Shown: piece by piece, positions 9,057 to 18,358 of the stretch
How positions within the stretch are numbered: position 1 is the first letter of the stretch
How the letters are laid out: each line of letters starts with the position of its first letter
Assembly: GCF_029024965.1 (NCBI RefSeq)
Contig: NZ_CP118982.1
Coordinates: 1,550,001-1,614,000, forward strand
Direction: 5' to 3'
Source of the DNA: Staphylococcus equorum
GTDB lineage: Bacteria; Bacillota; Bacilli; Staphylococcales; Staphylococcaceae
DNA: 64,000 nt
Made by a program: the position numbers and the translations under genes
Notes under the pieces: model-generated
The model's database searches: none
Seen by the model: only the letters and a program-made list of their open reading frames with translations
What the model was told of the DNA's origin: nothing

Positions 9057-9098
9057 GGATTGTATATATAAAATTCAATAGATTATAGGAGATTTTTT

Positions 9099-10544
9099 AT
9101 GGCACAAAATAATATGAATCGTGGTCTTAACTCTCGACATATTTCAATGATAGCAATTGGTGGCGCCATCGGTACCGGGTTATTTGTAGCAACTGGGAAT
9201 GTTATATCTCAAGCTGGTCCAGGCGGCGCAATATTGGCTTACTTGATTATTGGCGTAATGCTATATTTCTTAATGTCGTCTATCGGTGAATTAGCCACGT
9301 TTTATCCTGTTTCGGGATCATTCAGTTCATACTCTACCCGTTTCGTGGATAGTTCATTAGGCTTTACGATGGGTTGGTTATATTGGGCAATATGGTTACT
9401 CGTAACGAGTGTTGATATTATTATATCTGCAAGCGTACTTTATTATTGGGATGTATTTCAATTCTTTTCACCAATGACGTGGAGTATTATCTTTTTATGC
9501 TTACTCTTTTTACTGAACATTTTTTCAGTTAAAGCTTTTGGTGAAACAGAATTTTGGTTATCTCTAATCAAAGTAATAACAATTGTTGTATTCATCGTAA
9601 TTGGTGTATTAACTATTGTTGGTATCTTAGGCGGTAAAACATATGGCTTAAGCAATTTCACAAGCGGAGAAGCACCGTTTGTGGGTGGATTTTCAGGCTT
9701 TTTAGGCGTATTACTGGTCGCAGGTTTCTCTGTTGGTGGTACTGAAGTTGTTGCTGTAACAGCTGGAGAATCATCGAATCCACATCGATCAATGCCTAAA
9801 GCAATTAAACAAGTATTTTGGAGAATTTTATTATTCTATGTATTATCAATAGCTGTCATATCAGCAATTATTCCTTATACTGATCCAATGTTATTGAACC
9901 AAAGTGAATCAGTAGCACAAAGTCCATTTACAATTGTATTTGACCGTGTAGGTATTGCATTTGCAGCATCGGTAATTAATGCTGTAATTTTAACTGCATT
10001 ATTATCTGCAGCGAATTCTGGTATCTATACAACGAGTCGTATGCTATTCTCAATGGCTGAAGATAAGCAGGCACCAAGATTCTTAGGTAAATTAAATAAA
10101 ACTACAAAATTACCGATGGCTGCACTTTTCACTACTTTTATCATTGTATTAGCAATAATTATTATCGCTCAATTTAAATCAGACATTATTTTCACATTAC
10201 TTAATATCATTGGTTCTTTAGTCATTGTAATTTGGGGATCCAGTATTTTAGCACAAATAAGATTACGGTCAGCAATTAAAAAACAAAATAAAAATCCTGA
10301 TGATGTACTTCCTTATAAAGCACCATTTTATCCATTAGGACCAATCATTGTAATTCTTTCCTTACTATTCTTATTTGTCGGAAATTCATTTGGCGCTGTT
10401 ATGGCTGGTGATTTTGGAGCATTATTCCGAAATATTTTCCCTATGATTATTTTAGCAATTATTTACTTTGCACATAAGTATTTCAAAAAAACTAAAATTG
10501 TTAAACTAGAAGAATTGGATTTAAAGAGCCACGATTATAGTTAA
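9099..10544 (+). CDS. Amino acid permease, APC superfamily (AAT type)
   Basis: Proton-coupled amino acid importer of the AAT family (relatives: LysP, GabP, AroP). 481 residues with about 12 membrane segments. The N-terminal signature RHISMIAIGGAIGTGLFVATG marks the unwound TM1 that binds the substrate alpha-amino and carboxyl groups. VAGFSVGGTEVVAVTAGES in TM6 is also typical. The C-terminus is short and charged. Substrate cannot be read from sequence; lysine, GABA or another cationic or neutral amino acid are options. ATG preceded by AGGAG. Divergent from katA, own terminator. Confidence 0.9.
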   Translation: MAQNNMNRGLNSRHISMIAIGGAIGTGLFVATGNVISQAGPGGAILAYLIIGVMLYFLMSSIGELATFYPVSGSFSSYSTRFVDSSLGFTMGWLYWAIWLLVTSVDIIISASVLYYWDVFQFFSPMTWSIIFLCLLFLLNIFSVKAFGETEFWLSLIKVITIVVFIVIGVLTIVGILGGKTYGLSNFTSGEAPFVGGFSGFLGVLLVAGFSVGGTEVVAVTAGESSNPHRSMPKAIKQVFWRILLFYVLSIAVISAIIPYTDPMLLNQSESVAQSPFTIVFDRVGIAFAASVINAVILTALLSAANSGIYTTSRMLFSMAEDKQAPRFLGKLNKTTKLPMAALFTTFIIVLAIIIIAQFKSDIIFTLLNIIGSLVIVIWGSSILAQIRLRSAIKKQNKNPDDVLPYKAPFYPLGPIIVILSLLFLFVGNSFGAVMAGDFGALFRNIFPMIILAIIYFAHKYFKKTKIVKLEELDLKSHDYS

Positions 10545-10550
10545 CATTTC

Positions 10551-10604
10551 AGCATTGATACACAGAAGCAATTATTTGTTTCTTGGATCAATGCTTTTTC
10601 TTTT
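10551..10604 (+). terminator. Terminator of amino acid permease
   Basis: AGCATTGAT pairs with ATCAATGCT across a longer imperfect hairpin, followed by TTTTTCTTTT. Confidence 0.75.
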
Positions 10605-10660
10605 ATAATAAATAGCGTTTATTTAATTCAATACGATTTCAAATCTATAAAGCATTGATA

Positions 10661-10689
10661 TTTTCAGTTGAAGGGAAATATAGTATAAT
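10661..10689 (+). promoter_or_regulatory. Promoter of 104-residue hypothetical gene
   Basis: TTTTCA, 17 bases, perfect -10 TATAAT (10684-10689). Confidence 0.55.
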
Positions 10690-10726
10690 AGTTTATAATA
10701 ATAAACGTAACTTAGAGGTGGAAACT

Positions 10727-11041
10727 ATGATTGGACAAACGAATTTATTTGACGATATTTTAGAAACTGAGGAACGCTTCGTTATTGTTGTGCAATCACT
10801 TGAAGATAGACATAACCGCTTAATAAAACGCACATTAAGGGAGTATAGTAGTTTAGACCATTCACAAATGGAAAGTCTTTTTAACCATCTTAAAGATTTA
10901 TTTCTCGAGGAAGATTTCGAAGAAAATCAATCTGCATTTTCTATTACAGTCTACACAAATTTAGATTATGCAGCCGATCAAGTATACGCACATGTTAAAC
11001 GACATCGTGGTAAAAATGAATGGACACATACAGCAAAATAA
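10727..11041 (+). CDS. Hypothetical protein, 104 residues
   Basis: Unrecognised soluble acidic protein. A short in-frame extension starting at 10655 exists, but it would cover the -35 and -10 of the gene's own promoter. GAGGTGG precedes ATG at 10727 with 7-base spacing, so that start is used. The sequence has an N-terminal stretch NLFDDILETEERFVIVVQSL, a predicted helical middle with LFNHLKDLFLEEDFEE and a basic end, HVKRHRGKNEW. No cysteine, signal peptide or membrane segment. Monocistronic, between the permease and a HAD phosphatase. Confidence 0.8.
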   Translation: MIGQTNLFDDILETEERFVIVVQSLEDRHNRLIKRTLREYSSLDHSQMESLFNHLKDLFLEEDFEENQSAFSITVYTNLDYAADQVYAHVKRHRGKNEWTHTAK

Positions 11042-11076
11042 ATACGAAAACATACTTAATGCTCTATTCATAAAAC

Positions 11077-11121
11077 AAATCACCAATTCAACGGCTTAAT
11101 ATGCCGATGAATTGGTGATTT
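11077..11121. terminator. Bidirectional terminator with nested stem
   Basis: AAATCACCAATTCA pairs perfectly with TGAATTGGTGATTT; an inner CGGC/GCCG stem caps it. It serves the 104-residue gene and the HAD phosphatase. Confidence 0.9.
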
Positions 11122-11165
11122 TTAAATACCACGAATATAAACTGGACTTAAATCCAAGCCTATTT

Positions 11166-11972
11166 CTATTTTATTATTTTTTGTAAAGTGTGTGGAATAC
11201 CATTATCAATATTACTTAAAGTAATTTCATCAGCTACAGCTTTCACAGCATCATTTGCATTGTCCATGGCTACTGCATAGCCTACAACTTCAAGCATTGA
11301 TATATCGTTAGAACTATCACCAAATGCGATAACTTGCGCTATATCTATATCCAATTTCTCACATAGAGCAATAATTGCATTTCCTTTAGAGACGTCTTTA
11401 GTCATGAATTCTAAAAAATAAGGTTTGCTCGTTGTAACATCAACAGCATCATTGAAACTACCATCTAATTCAGTGTTAATAGCTGAAACCTTAGAAACAT
11501 AATCTACACCCATAATCTTAGGCACATCTGTTTGAATATACGCCTTCATATCATCTACATGTTTCATTGGTAAACCAGTAAGTTCTGATTCAATGTTCAT
11601 ATATTCGTGTTCACCTTCATAAATGATGTGACCATCTTGATAAGTTAATACAAACAACTCATGTTTTCTACAAAAATCTACAATTAAATCAAAATTTTCT
11701 TTTGTTATTGCACGGCTCACTTCAACCGCTTCATCACGAACATTGATTGTTTGACCACCATTATAACTAATCACATAACTATTATGTTGATCTAACTCTA
11801 ATAATTTCGCAGTGGGTAGCATACCTTCAGTTGGACGACCTGAAGCTAAAATAACTTTATACCCTTGTTTTTGTATCTCAATTAAATAAGATTCTGTTTC
11901 AGGGCTGACTTTATTTTCAGCATTCATCAAAGTATCGTCCATATCCATTACTATAACTTTATATTTACTCAT
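11166..11972 (-). CDS. Cof-type HAD-IIB phosphatase
   Basis: Haloacid dehalogenase superfamily sugar-phosphate or nucleotide phosphatase of 268 residues. Motif I is VIVMDMDDTL (nucleophile and acid/base Asp, residues 9-15), motif II is VILASGRPT near 39, motif III lysine lies near 195 (KGNAIIALC), and motif IV is IAFGDSSNDISML near 217. A large C2-type cap fills the middle, defining subfamily IIB. It follows thrB on the same strand with a 44-base gap, so co-transcription with the threonine genes is possible. The substrate is not known. Confidence 0.92.
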   Translation of the reverse strand: MSKYKVIVMDMDDTLMNAENKVSPETESYLIEIQKQGYKVILASGRPTEGMLPTAKLLELDQHNSYVISYNGGQTINVRDEAVEVSRAITKENFDLIVDFCRKHELFVLTYQDGHIIYEGEHEYMNIESELTGLPMKHVDDMKAYIQTDVPKIMGVDYVSKVSAINTELDGSFNDAVDVTTSKPYFLEFMTKDVSKGNAIIALCEKLDIDIAQVIAFGDSSNDISMLEVVGYAVAMDNANDAVKAVADEITLSNIDNGIPHTLQKIIK

Positions 11973-12016
11973 GTTGCCTATCTCCTTTCAACATCTTCAA
12001 TCTATACTACACCAAA

Positions 12017-12937
12017 TTAAAGATGTTGGTACAATACTTTAGATTCTACACCAGATTCGTTGATTGTAACAAGTTCAGATCGGCAATTTTCAAATTCATG
12101 CTTCAATTCCCTTACTAGCTCCCCACTTCGTTCAGGTGCGATTAAATTTAATACCGTAGGCCCTGCACCACTTATTACTGTCGCATAAGCTTGGTATTGT
12201 TTAGCAATCGCTTTAATCGATTGGAATTCAGGTATTAAATGCTGTCTATATGGTTCATGGAAGCCATCTTGCTCCATCATCTTGCCAGCGAGTTCATAAT
12301 TGTGCTGTATGAGTGCACTAATCATCGTATTACTTATTGCACTGTTTTGAACTGCCTTTTTGTGTGAAAAAGTATCAGGTAATGCATTTCTTGAGTCAGT
12401 TGTCTTCAATTCATACGACGGAATTGTGATAATGATATCTACCTTAGGTGTATCAATATAAGACACATCTGTAACTTTTGTATCTGGATTATAATATCCG
12501 AGTACTAAACCACCATATATCGTCGGTGCTACGTTATCAGGATGTCCTTCAAATTCTGTAGCAAGTTGCAGCAATTCATACTTAGACAGCTCTATGTCAC
12601 CAAAATAATTAGCAATATAAAGCGCACCAACCAAAGCAGACGCTGAAGAGCCTAATCCTCTCGCCAATGGAATTTCACTTCTCATTTCTATCTCTAGGTT
12701 GGGTAACATAACGTTATATTTACGCGCAACCTTTTGAGCAACTTGATAAATATAGTGACTGTTATCAGTTGGTAATCCTTCAACATTGGGCCCAATATGG
12801 TTAAATGTCCAAACATTACTTTCACTTACTTTCACATCTAAATATAAAAATTTATTTAAAGCCATTCCTATAGAATCAAAACCGACACCTAAATTTGCAG
12901 TAGATGCCGGAATTTTTAAATATAACCTATCGCTCAT
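12017..12937 (-). CDS. thrB: Homoserine kinase
   Basis: ATP-dependent phosphorylation of homoserine to O-phosphohomoserine, the substrate of ThrC. 306 residues of the GHMP kinase fold: an N-terminal substrate region ([17 protein letters not shown]), the ATP-binding glycine loop [15 protein letters not shown] near residue 90, and the C-terminal GHMP motif [10 protein letters not shown] near 255. It is the last gene of hom-thrC-thrB, with a 1-base gap to thrC, so translational coupling is likely. Confidence 0.96.
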   Translation of the reverse strand: MSDRLYLKIPASTANLGVGFDSIGMALNKFLYLDVKVSESNVWTFNHIGPNVEGLPTDNSHYIYQVAQKVARKYNVMLPNLEIEMRSEIPLARGLGSSASALVGALYIANYFGDIELSKYELLQLATEFEGHPDNVAPTIYGGLVLGYYNPDTKVTDVSYIDTPKVDIIITIPSYELKTTDSRNALPDTFSHKKAVQNSAISNTMISALIQHNYELAGKMMEQDGFHEPYRQHLIPEFQSIKAIAKQYQAYATVISGAGPTVLNLIAPERSGELVRELKHEFENCRSELVTINESGVESKVLYQHL

Positions 12938-12938
12938 G

Positions 12939-14000
12939 CTATAGTGCTCCTTTGATGTAGTCTAGAATACTCTTTCTATCATTTGGTAAAGGTTTAATAG
13001 GGTTATCTAATAAAGAAATTGCAGTATCAGGATCTTTTAAGCCATTACCTGTTAATATGGCCACTACTTTTTTATCTTTTGGTAATTTTCCAGAACGGTG
13101 TAGTTTAATTAATCCCGCGATTGAAGCATTACTTGCAGGTTCACTAAAGACGCCTTCTTTTCGTGCCATAAGTTGATATGCTTCTAAGATTTCTTCATCA
13201 GTCACACTGTCGACTAATCCATTAGATTCATTCAATGCATTTGTCGCTTTATCCCAACTTGCAGGGTTTCCTATTCTAATTGCTGTTGCAACTGTATCAG
13301 GATCCTTTACTACTTTATTTTGTACAATTGGTGAAGCACCTTCAGCTTGAAATCCATACATGTTAGGTAATTGCGTATCATGTTTGTCGTGATATTCTTT
13401 AAAACCTTTCCAATAAGCTGAAATATTTCCAGCATTACCTACTGGTATAGATAGAATATCAGGTGCAACACCGTCTAATTGTTGAATTACTTCAAAGGCA
13501 CCTGTTTTTTGACCTTCAATACGGTATGGATTCACTGAATTTACAAGTGCAATTTCACCGTTTTCAGCAACTTCCTGAACAATCTCTAAAGCTTCATCGA
13601 AATTGCCTTCTATTGAAACAATTTCAGCACCATACATAACTGCTTGAGATAATTTGCCTAAAGCAATTTTCCCTTCAGGTATTACTACGATTGCTTTTAA
13701 ACCAGCACGTGCAGCGTATGCTGCAGCTGATGCTGATGTATTACCTGTAGAGGCACAAATCACTATCTTTTTGCCTTCTTCTTTTGCTTTAGCCATAGCC
13801 ATAACCATGCCTCTATCTTTAAACGAACCTGTTGGGTTTGCACCTTCATACTTCACATGTAATTCAATACCAAGCATCTCTGACATGTTCTCACAGTATA
13901 TTAATGGAGTATGACCTTCGTTTAATGTTAACTGTGGTGTCTCTTCATTTACTGGTAAATATGTTTTAAATTCTTCAACTAATCCTTGCCATCTTTTCAT
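12939..14000 (-). CDS. thrC: Threonine synthase
   Basis: PLP enzyme converting O-phosphohomoserine to threonine. 353 residues, the short Bacillus-type form without the extra N-terminal domain of the E. coli class. PLP lysine lies in [10 protein letters not shown] near residue 61; [19 protein letters not shown] binds phosphate and substrate; [16 protein letters not shown] forms the glycine-rich loop. It is five bases downstream of hom and one base upstream of thrB. Confidence 0.96.
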   Translation of the reverse strand: MKRWQGLVEEFKTYLPVNEETPQLTLNEGHTPLIYCENMSEMLGIELHVKYEGANPTGSFKDRGMVMAMAKAKEEGKKIVICASTGNTSASAAAYAARAGLKAIVVIPEGKIALGKLSQAVMYGAEIVSIEGNFDEALEIVQEVAENGEIALVNSVNPYRIEGQKTGAFEVIQQLDGVAPDILSIPVGNAGNISAYWKGFKEYHDKHDTQLPNMYGFQAEGASPIVQNKVVKDPDTVATAIRIGNPASWDKATNALNESNGLVDSVTDEEILEAYQLMARKEGVFSEPASNASIAGLIKLHRSGKLPKDKKVVAILTGNGLKDPDTAISLLDNPIKPLPNDRKSILDYIKGAL

Positions 14001-14005
14001 AAATA

Positions 14006-15286
14006 TTAAACCCCTTCTACTGGATAAATTTTCTTAACAATATAACCTGACTCTGTAATAGAGGTCTCTGGTGCTTCATCAATACCCACAATGACTATAC
14101 CTACAGTATGTGCATCGCGCTCTGATACTGATAATGATTTATGGAAAGGTAATTTACTTTTAATTTGAGTTTCAACTTTGTTTATTTCTTCACCATCTGT
14201 TTGGACTACTAAGTAATAACTTTCTTTATCTTTAAGAGAAATTGTATCATCGTCATCCATCATTTCTTTTGTTTCTGCAGTTTTCAATTCAAAGTGTGGT
14301 GGTAATGTATGCAAATTCGTTTCGAAATTTAATGTGACATTTAATAAGTCACTTACTACAGCACTACCTGTAGCTAAACTACCCGCACCTTTACCATAGA
14401 ACATCGTTTCACCGACAGCATCACCAATAACATAAATTGCATTGAATTCATCTTCAACTGAAGCTAATTGATGTGCTTTATTAATTAGTGTTGGCGCAAC
14501 AGAAGCTTGTACTTGGCTATTTTCATATGTACCTTTACCAATTAATTTGATTTTATAGCCTAATTCATCGGCTACTTTAATATCTGAAAGTTCAACGTCA
14601 CTAATACCATGTCTATCTACATCAGCTAAATTGATAACTTGATTAAATGATAAATAAGACGTAATTACTACTTTTCTTGCTGCATCGATACCTTCCACAT
14701 CATCAGTAGGGTCTGCTTCTGCAAAACCTAATCTTTGTGCTTCATCTAAAGCATCTTTAAATGATGTTTCTTCTTGAGTCATTTTACTTAAAATAAAGTT
14801 TGATGTTCCATTTAAAATACCCATGAATTTACTGATATTATTTGCATTCAAACCGTTATTTATCGCATTGACGATTGGTATACCACCTGCAACACTAGCT
14901 TCATATTTTAAAGCTACATCATTTTTTTGCGCTAATTCTTCTAATACATTCAAGTGAACTGCCAATAAATCCTTATTTGCTGTAATAACATGTTTTTTCT
15001 CGCTTAAAGCACTTTTCAACCAATCTACTGTTGGTTCAATACCACCCATGACTTCTACGACGATATCAATTGAATCATCCTTTAATATTTCATCAATATC
15101 TTCCGTCAAATGATACTTCGAAACATTTATAGGTCTTGAACGACTCTTGTCGCGTACCAAGATATGTCTAATATTAATATCTTTGTTCATTGTTTCTTTA
15201 ATTTGTTCTCTATTCTCTTCAATAATTTTTACTACACCTGAACCTACAGTACCTAAACCGAGCAGGGCTACATTTAATTCCTTCAT
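14006..15286 (-). CDS. hom: Homoserine dehydrogenase
   Basis: NAD(P)H-dependent reduction of aspartate semialdehyde to homoserine, the branch-point step to threonine and methionine. 426 residues: Rossmann domain with GLGTVGSG at 10-17, catalytic region with [18 protein letters not shown] and [11 protein letters not shown], and a C-terminal ACT-like domain from about 350 for threonine feedback. ATG is preceded by CGGAGGAATGAATTT. First gene of the hom-thrC-thrB operon; no T-box leader fits in the roughly 65-base untranslated region. Confidence 0.96.
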   Translation of the reverse strand: MKELNVALLGLGTVGSGVVKIIEENREQIKETMNKDINIRHILVRDKSRSRPINVSKYHLTEDIDEILKDDSIDIVVEVMGGIEPTVDWLKSALSEKKHVITANKDLLAVHLNVLEELAQKNDVALKYEASVAGGIPIVNAINNGLNANNISKFMGILNGTSNFILSKMTQEETSFKDALDEAQRLGFAEADPTDDVEGIDAARKVVITSYLSFNQVINLADVDRHGISDVELSDIKVADELGYKIKLIGKGTYENSQVQASVAPTLINKAHQLASVEDEFNAIYVIGDAVGETMFYGKGAGSLATGSAVVSDLLNVTLNFETNLHTLPPHFELKTAETKEMMDDDDTISLKDKESYYLVVQTDGEEINKVETQIKSKLPFHKSLSVSERDAHTVGIVIVGIDEAPETSITESGYIVKKIYPVEGV

Positions 15287-15331
15287 AAATTCATTCCTCC
15301 GATTGTTCTTCTAAAAAATACAATTGTACAG

Positions 15332-15384
15332 TTGAAAAATACTTGAATATGGTATAGTATAAATTCATTCATTATTTTTGTAAA
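15332..15384. promoter_or_regulatory. Overlapping divergent promoters of hom and aspartokinase
   Basis: Plus strand: TTGAAA (15332-15337), 17 bases, TAGTAT (15355-15360), toward the aspartokinase. Minus strand: TTTACA (complement of 15379-15384), 17 bases, TATACT (complement of 15356-15361), toward hom. The two -10 elements occupy the same bases, so polymerase cannot hold both at once. Confidence 0.6.
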
Positions 15385-15441
15385 GCTTGAAAATCTAAAT
15401 CGTATATCTATCCTATCACTCTCGTGATAAAAACTAAACAA

Positions 15442-15456
15442 AATTTTCTGATTTTT
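15442..15456 (+). promoter_or_regulatory. CodY-like box ahead of aspartokinase
   Basis: AATTTTCTGATTTTT matches 12 of 15 positions of the CodY consensus AATTTTCWGAAAATT, with the first ten exact. It lies in the leader just upstream of the ribosome binding site AGAAAGG. CodY control of this pathway is known in staphylococci; here it is inferred from the motif. Confidence 0.5.
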
Positions 15457-15476
15457 TAGAAAGGTTGTATGTCACT

Positions 15477-16844
15477 ATGAAAGTTTCAAAATTTGGAGGA
15501 AGTTCTGTTTCCAACGCAGAACAAATTAAAAAAGTATTAAATATTATCAATTCGGATGAAGATAGAAAGATCACTATTGTTTCTGCACCAGGTAAACGAC
15601 ATAAAGAAGATGTGAAAACAACTGACTTATTAATTCGTCTATACGAAAAAGTAATCGATCATTTAGACTATATTTCTAAAAAAGAAGAAATCATTCAGCG
15701 TTATGCCGATATTATTCATGAATTACATATGAGTGATACATTACTATCTACGATTGATCAAACTCTAGAGTCTTACATTGCTACATTAAAAGACAAACCT
15801 TCTCGTTTGTTAGATGCATTATTATCTTGTGGAGAAAATTTTAATGCTCAATTGATCGCTGAGTATAATAACAGCCAAGGTATTCCTACCCGTTATATTT
15901 CGCCCGGAGATGCTGGCATAACTGTTACAGATTTACCTCAAAATGCCCAAATCTTAGATCAATCTTATGAAGCGTTATATAAATTAAGAGAATATGATGA
16001 AAAATTAATCATCCCAGGTTTCTTTGGTCTTTCAAGACAAAATTACATCGTTACATTTCCTCGTGGCGGATCTGATATTACTGGAGCAATTGTCGCTAGA
16101 GGCGTTAGAGCAGATATATATGAAAACTTCACAGATGTATCTGGTATTTTTAGAGCCAATCCTTCTATTGTAAAAGATCCTGAAGTGATTGATGAAATTA
16201 CTTATAGAGAAATGCGTGAACTTTCATACGCTGGCTTTGGTGTCTTCCATGATGAAGCATTGCAACCATTGCATAAAGATAGAATTCCTGTCGTTATTAA
16301 AAATACGAACAGACCCAATGATATAGGGACATATATTCGTCATGATAGAGAAATCAACTCTAATAATGTTATCAGTGGTATAAGTTGTGACAAAGATTTT
16401 ACAGTACTGAACATCAAAAAATATTTAATGAATAGACAAGTAGGTTTTACACGTAAAATATTAGGTGTACTTGAAGATTATGAGATTTCATTCGATCATA
16501 TGCCTTCAGGTATAGACAGTATCAGTATCATTATGCGTTCAAAAGAAATTCAACATCGAGAAGAACAAGTCTTGAACGATATTCGCGAACGTTGTGATGT
16601 TGATGAGTTGAGTGTAGAGCACGATTTAGCTGTACTCATGATTGTAGGAGAAGGCATGCATAGAATTATCGGCACAGCCAATACAATAACGCATGCGCTT
16701 GCTGAGGCTAATATAAATTTAAAAATGATGAACCAAGGTGCTTCGGAAATATCTATCATGTTCGGAATAGATGTATCAGATGCAGAAAAAGCGGTTAAAT
16801 CAACATATGAATACTGCTATAATGGTCAATGTTTAAAGATTTAA
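15477..16844 (+). CDS. Aspartokinase (YclM/ThrD type)
   Basis: Phosphorylates aspartate, first step to threonine, methionine and lysine. 455 residues from ATG at 15477. The substrate/ATP loop is KVSKFGGSSVSN at the start; the catalytic domain runs to about 285 (LSCGENFNAQLIAEY, TFPRGGSDITGAI); two ACT domains follow for allosteric control (VGEGMHRIIGTANTI, NLKMMNQGASEISIMF). A TTG four codons earlier has no room for a ribosome binding site. It is divergent from hom, not in a lysine operon, so this is the threonine-branch isozyme, often called thrA in staphylococci. Confidence 0.93.
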   Translation: MKVSKFGGSSVSNAEQIKKVLNIINSDEDRKITIVSAPGKRHKEDVKTTDLLIRLYEKVIDHLDYISKKEEIIQRYADIIHELHMSDTLLSTIDQTLESYIATLKDKPSRLLDALLSCGENFNAQLIAEYNNSQGIPTRYISPGDAGITVTDLPQNAQILDQSYEALYKLREYDEKLIIPGFFGLSRQNYIVTFPRGGSDITGAIVARGVRADIYENFTDVSGIFRANPSIVKDPEVIDEITYREMRELSYAGFGVFHDEALQPLHKDRIPVVIKNTNRPNDIGTYIRHDREINSNNVISGISCDKDFTVLNIKKYLMNRQVGFTRKILGVLEDYEISFDHMPSGIDSISIIMRSKEIQHREEQVLNDIRERCDVDELSVEHDLAVLMIVGEGMHRIIGTANTITHALAEANINLKMMNQGASEISIMFGIDVSDAEKAVKSTYEYCYNGQCLKI

Positions 16845-16873
16845 CATGTTTTATTCATAAATATTAGATAATA

Positions 16874-16935
16874 AAAATCCTTCAAATCAAATGGTTCTTA
16901 AGTTAAAAGACTGACATTCTAATTTGAAGGATTTT
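16874..16935. terminator. Bidirectional terminator after aspartokinase
   Basis: AAAATCCTTCAAAT and ATTTGAAGGATTTT pair perfectly across a 34-base loop. The stop codon of the convergent minus-strand gene lies in the right arm. Confidence 0.75.
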
Positions 16936-17527
16936 ATATTGCTTTCTTTTCTGAAATTAATGCTTGGTTAATACGTTCATCTCCTACAACTAAGCGTAAA
17001 ATAACAAATTGATAATAACTTAATGAATCAATAACGCTCCTGTAATTAGGAATTTGATGATAATCGATAGGATCTAACAATTCATACATCAAGACAATCT
17101 CTGGTTTAACATAATCTACATCCCATTTGATTGAATGGAAATAAATATGTTTCTCAGGCATCCTGATATTATGATTCCATCTAAACATCCAATCTTCATC
17201 TTCTACATCATAAACAATAATCGTCATGATGATTTCTTCATTATCAAAGATATTGGCATGTGTCACTTTAGGAAAATCAATTTTCGTGAAATCTGACGTT
17301 GAGGATGTGCCATCATAAAGCACAGATTTAAATGTTTTTGGTATATATTTTAAAACTTCCCCTAAAAATTTCCTTTCAACACTGATATCTACTTTTCCAT
17401 TTAAATTAAATTCATCATGCAAAAATAATTGTTTAGCAACTTCACCATTATATTTAAATAAACTAGCTACATTTTCGTTTAACGTCTCTACAATTTGTTT
17501 AATATTTTTATTTTTAGTATCTGGCAA
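16934..17527 (-). CDS. Hypothetical staphylococcal protein, 197 residues
   Basis: Not recognised. Soluble, with a charged N-terminal helix (KNIKQIVETLNENVASLFKY) followed by a mixed alpha/beta body rich in aromatic residues, including EDEDWMFRWNHNIRMPEKH and IYFHSIKWDVDYVKPEIVLM, then HQIPNYRSVI. An open frame continues 35 codons upstream to 17632, but GGAGGTG sits seven bases before TTG at 17527, so TTG is taken as start. It follows the DeoR-sensor-like gene by 111 bases on the same strand and probably shares its transcript. No catalytic motif is evident. Confidence 0.7.
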   Translation of the reverse strand: MPDTKNKNIKQIVETLNENVASLFKYNGEVAKQLFLHDEFNLNGKVDISVERKFLGEVLKYIPKTFKSVLYDGTSSTSDFTKIDFPKVTHANIFDNEEIIMTIIVYDVEDEDWMFRWNHNIRMPEKHIYFHSIKWDVDYVKPEIVLMYELLDPIDYHQIPNYRSVIDSLSYYQFVILRLVVGDERINQALISEKKAI

Positions 17528-17638
17528 ATGAGCACCTCCTATTAAAAGTAAGCGTTTCCAATAATATTCATTATATAATTTGTAGAAGCGTTTTTCAATG
17601 TATAAAACATGAAAATGTGAAATAAAACACATTTAATT

Positions 17639-18094
17639 TTAAAAGTCTCCTATATGTATAAAATCATGTGCTAATCTGGTATTTAGAAATTCAGGTCTAT
17701 TTATAACCAAAAACTGATCAGCACTTTGTTTTAGTGCAATTTGAATTTCAGCTACTTCAGGTATAGTCTGATACAATGAATTATCTGCCATATAAGGCAT
17801 TGCAGCAAAATACCGACTAATACGATATTTTGAAAATGTTTGAGCAACATCTGTGCCTACTATAATATGATATTCACTACTTACCACGCCATTTGATAAT
17901 ATAATGTTAAAGTTTGTATATTTAGCTACATATTTAATAATATCCGTAGAATAACTAATCACTGAGATTTTAATTCCATTATAAAATAATTGATCAATTA
18001 TTTTATAAGCAGCAGGATGATTATCAAATGCAATAATTTCATTTTCATTGATTTTCTCAGTAATTTGTTCGAGATAACTTTTAATTGCACTCAA
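17639..18094 (-). CDS. DeoR-type sensor-domain protein lacking the DNA-binding part
   Basis: 151 residues that follow the layout of the DeoR C-terminal (sugar-phosphate isomerase-like) sensor domain. IIAFDNHPAAYKIIDQL stands where DSGTT...LAxxL is expected, then KISVISYSTDIIKYV, IILSNGVVSSEYHIIVG, and EVAEIQIALKQSADQFLVIN. The phosphate-binding DSGTT is replaced by DNHPA and there is no helix-turn-helix. An ATG five codons earlier lacks a ribosome binding site, whereas GGAGGA precedes TTG at 18094, so TTG is chosen. Family assignment rests on pattern only. Confidence 0.65.
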   Translation of the reverse strand: MSAIKSYLEQITEKINENEIIAFDNHPAAYKIIDQLFYNGIKISVISYSTDIIKYVAKYTNFNIILSNGVVSSEYHIIVGTDVAQTFSKYRISRYFAAMPYMADNSLYQTIPEVAEIQIALKQSADQFLVINRPEFLNTRLAHDFIHIGDF

Positions 18095-18289
18095 ATTGTC
18101 GTCCTCCATCTACACTATTTATATTGCGCATAATTTATTATATCTATTTATGGTCATAAATAAAACTATAAATCATTGTTCAAACGTTCGTTTTGTTAAC
18201 TTTTATTATAGAATTAATCGTAACAATCATTACAATCATTATTAATAATTATTTTATTGTATTTTTTATAACAATTTAATAAATACAAT

Positions 18290-18318
18290 TTGTACTACTT
18301 TAAAGAAAGGCGTAAAAT
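18290..18318 (+). promoter_or_regulatory. Promoter of NERD-domain gene
   Basis: TTGTAC, 17-base spacer, TAAAAT. The leader is about 35 bases and carries AGGATGG. Confidence 0.55.
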
Positions 18319-18358
18319 AAACCTTGTTAAAAATTAAATTAAGATTAGGATGGTACAC

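Noticed and set aside
15287..15464. Possible T-box leader ahead of hom
   Set aside because: The predicted untranslated leader is only about 65 bases and lacks the T-box sequence TGGNACC.
18181..18194. LexA-like CAAACGTTCGTTTT between the DeoR-sensor and NERD genes
   Set aside because: Three mismatches to the consensus CGAACRNRYGTTYG and not placed on a core promoter element.
18215..18255. Zur/Fur-like TCGTAACAATCATTAC repeat in the same gap
   Set aside because: Spacing between half-sites is off by a base and the neighbours have no metal link.
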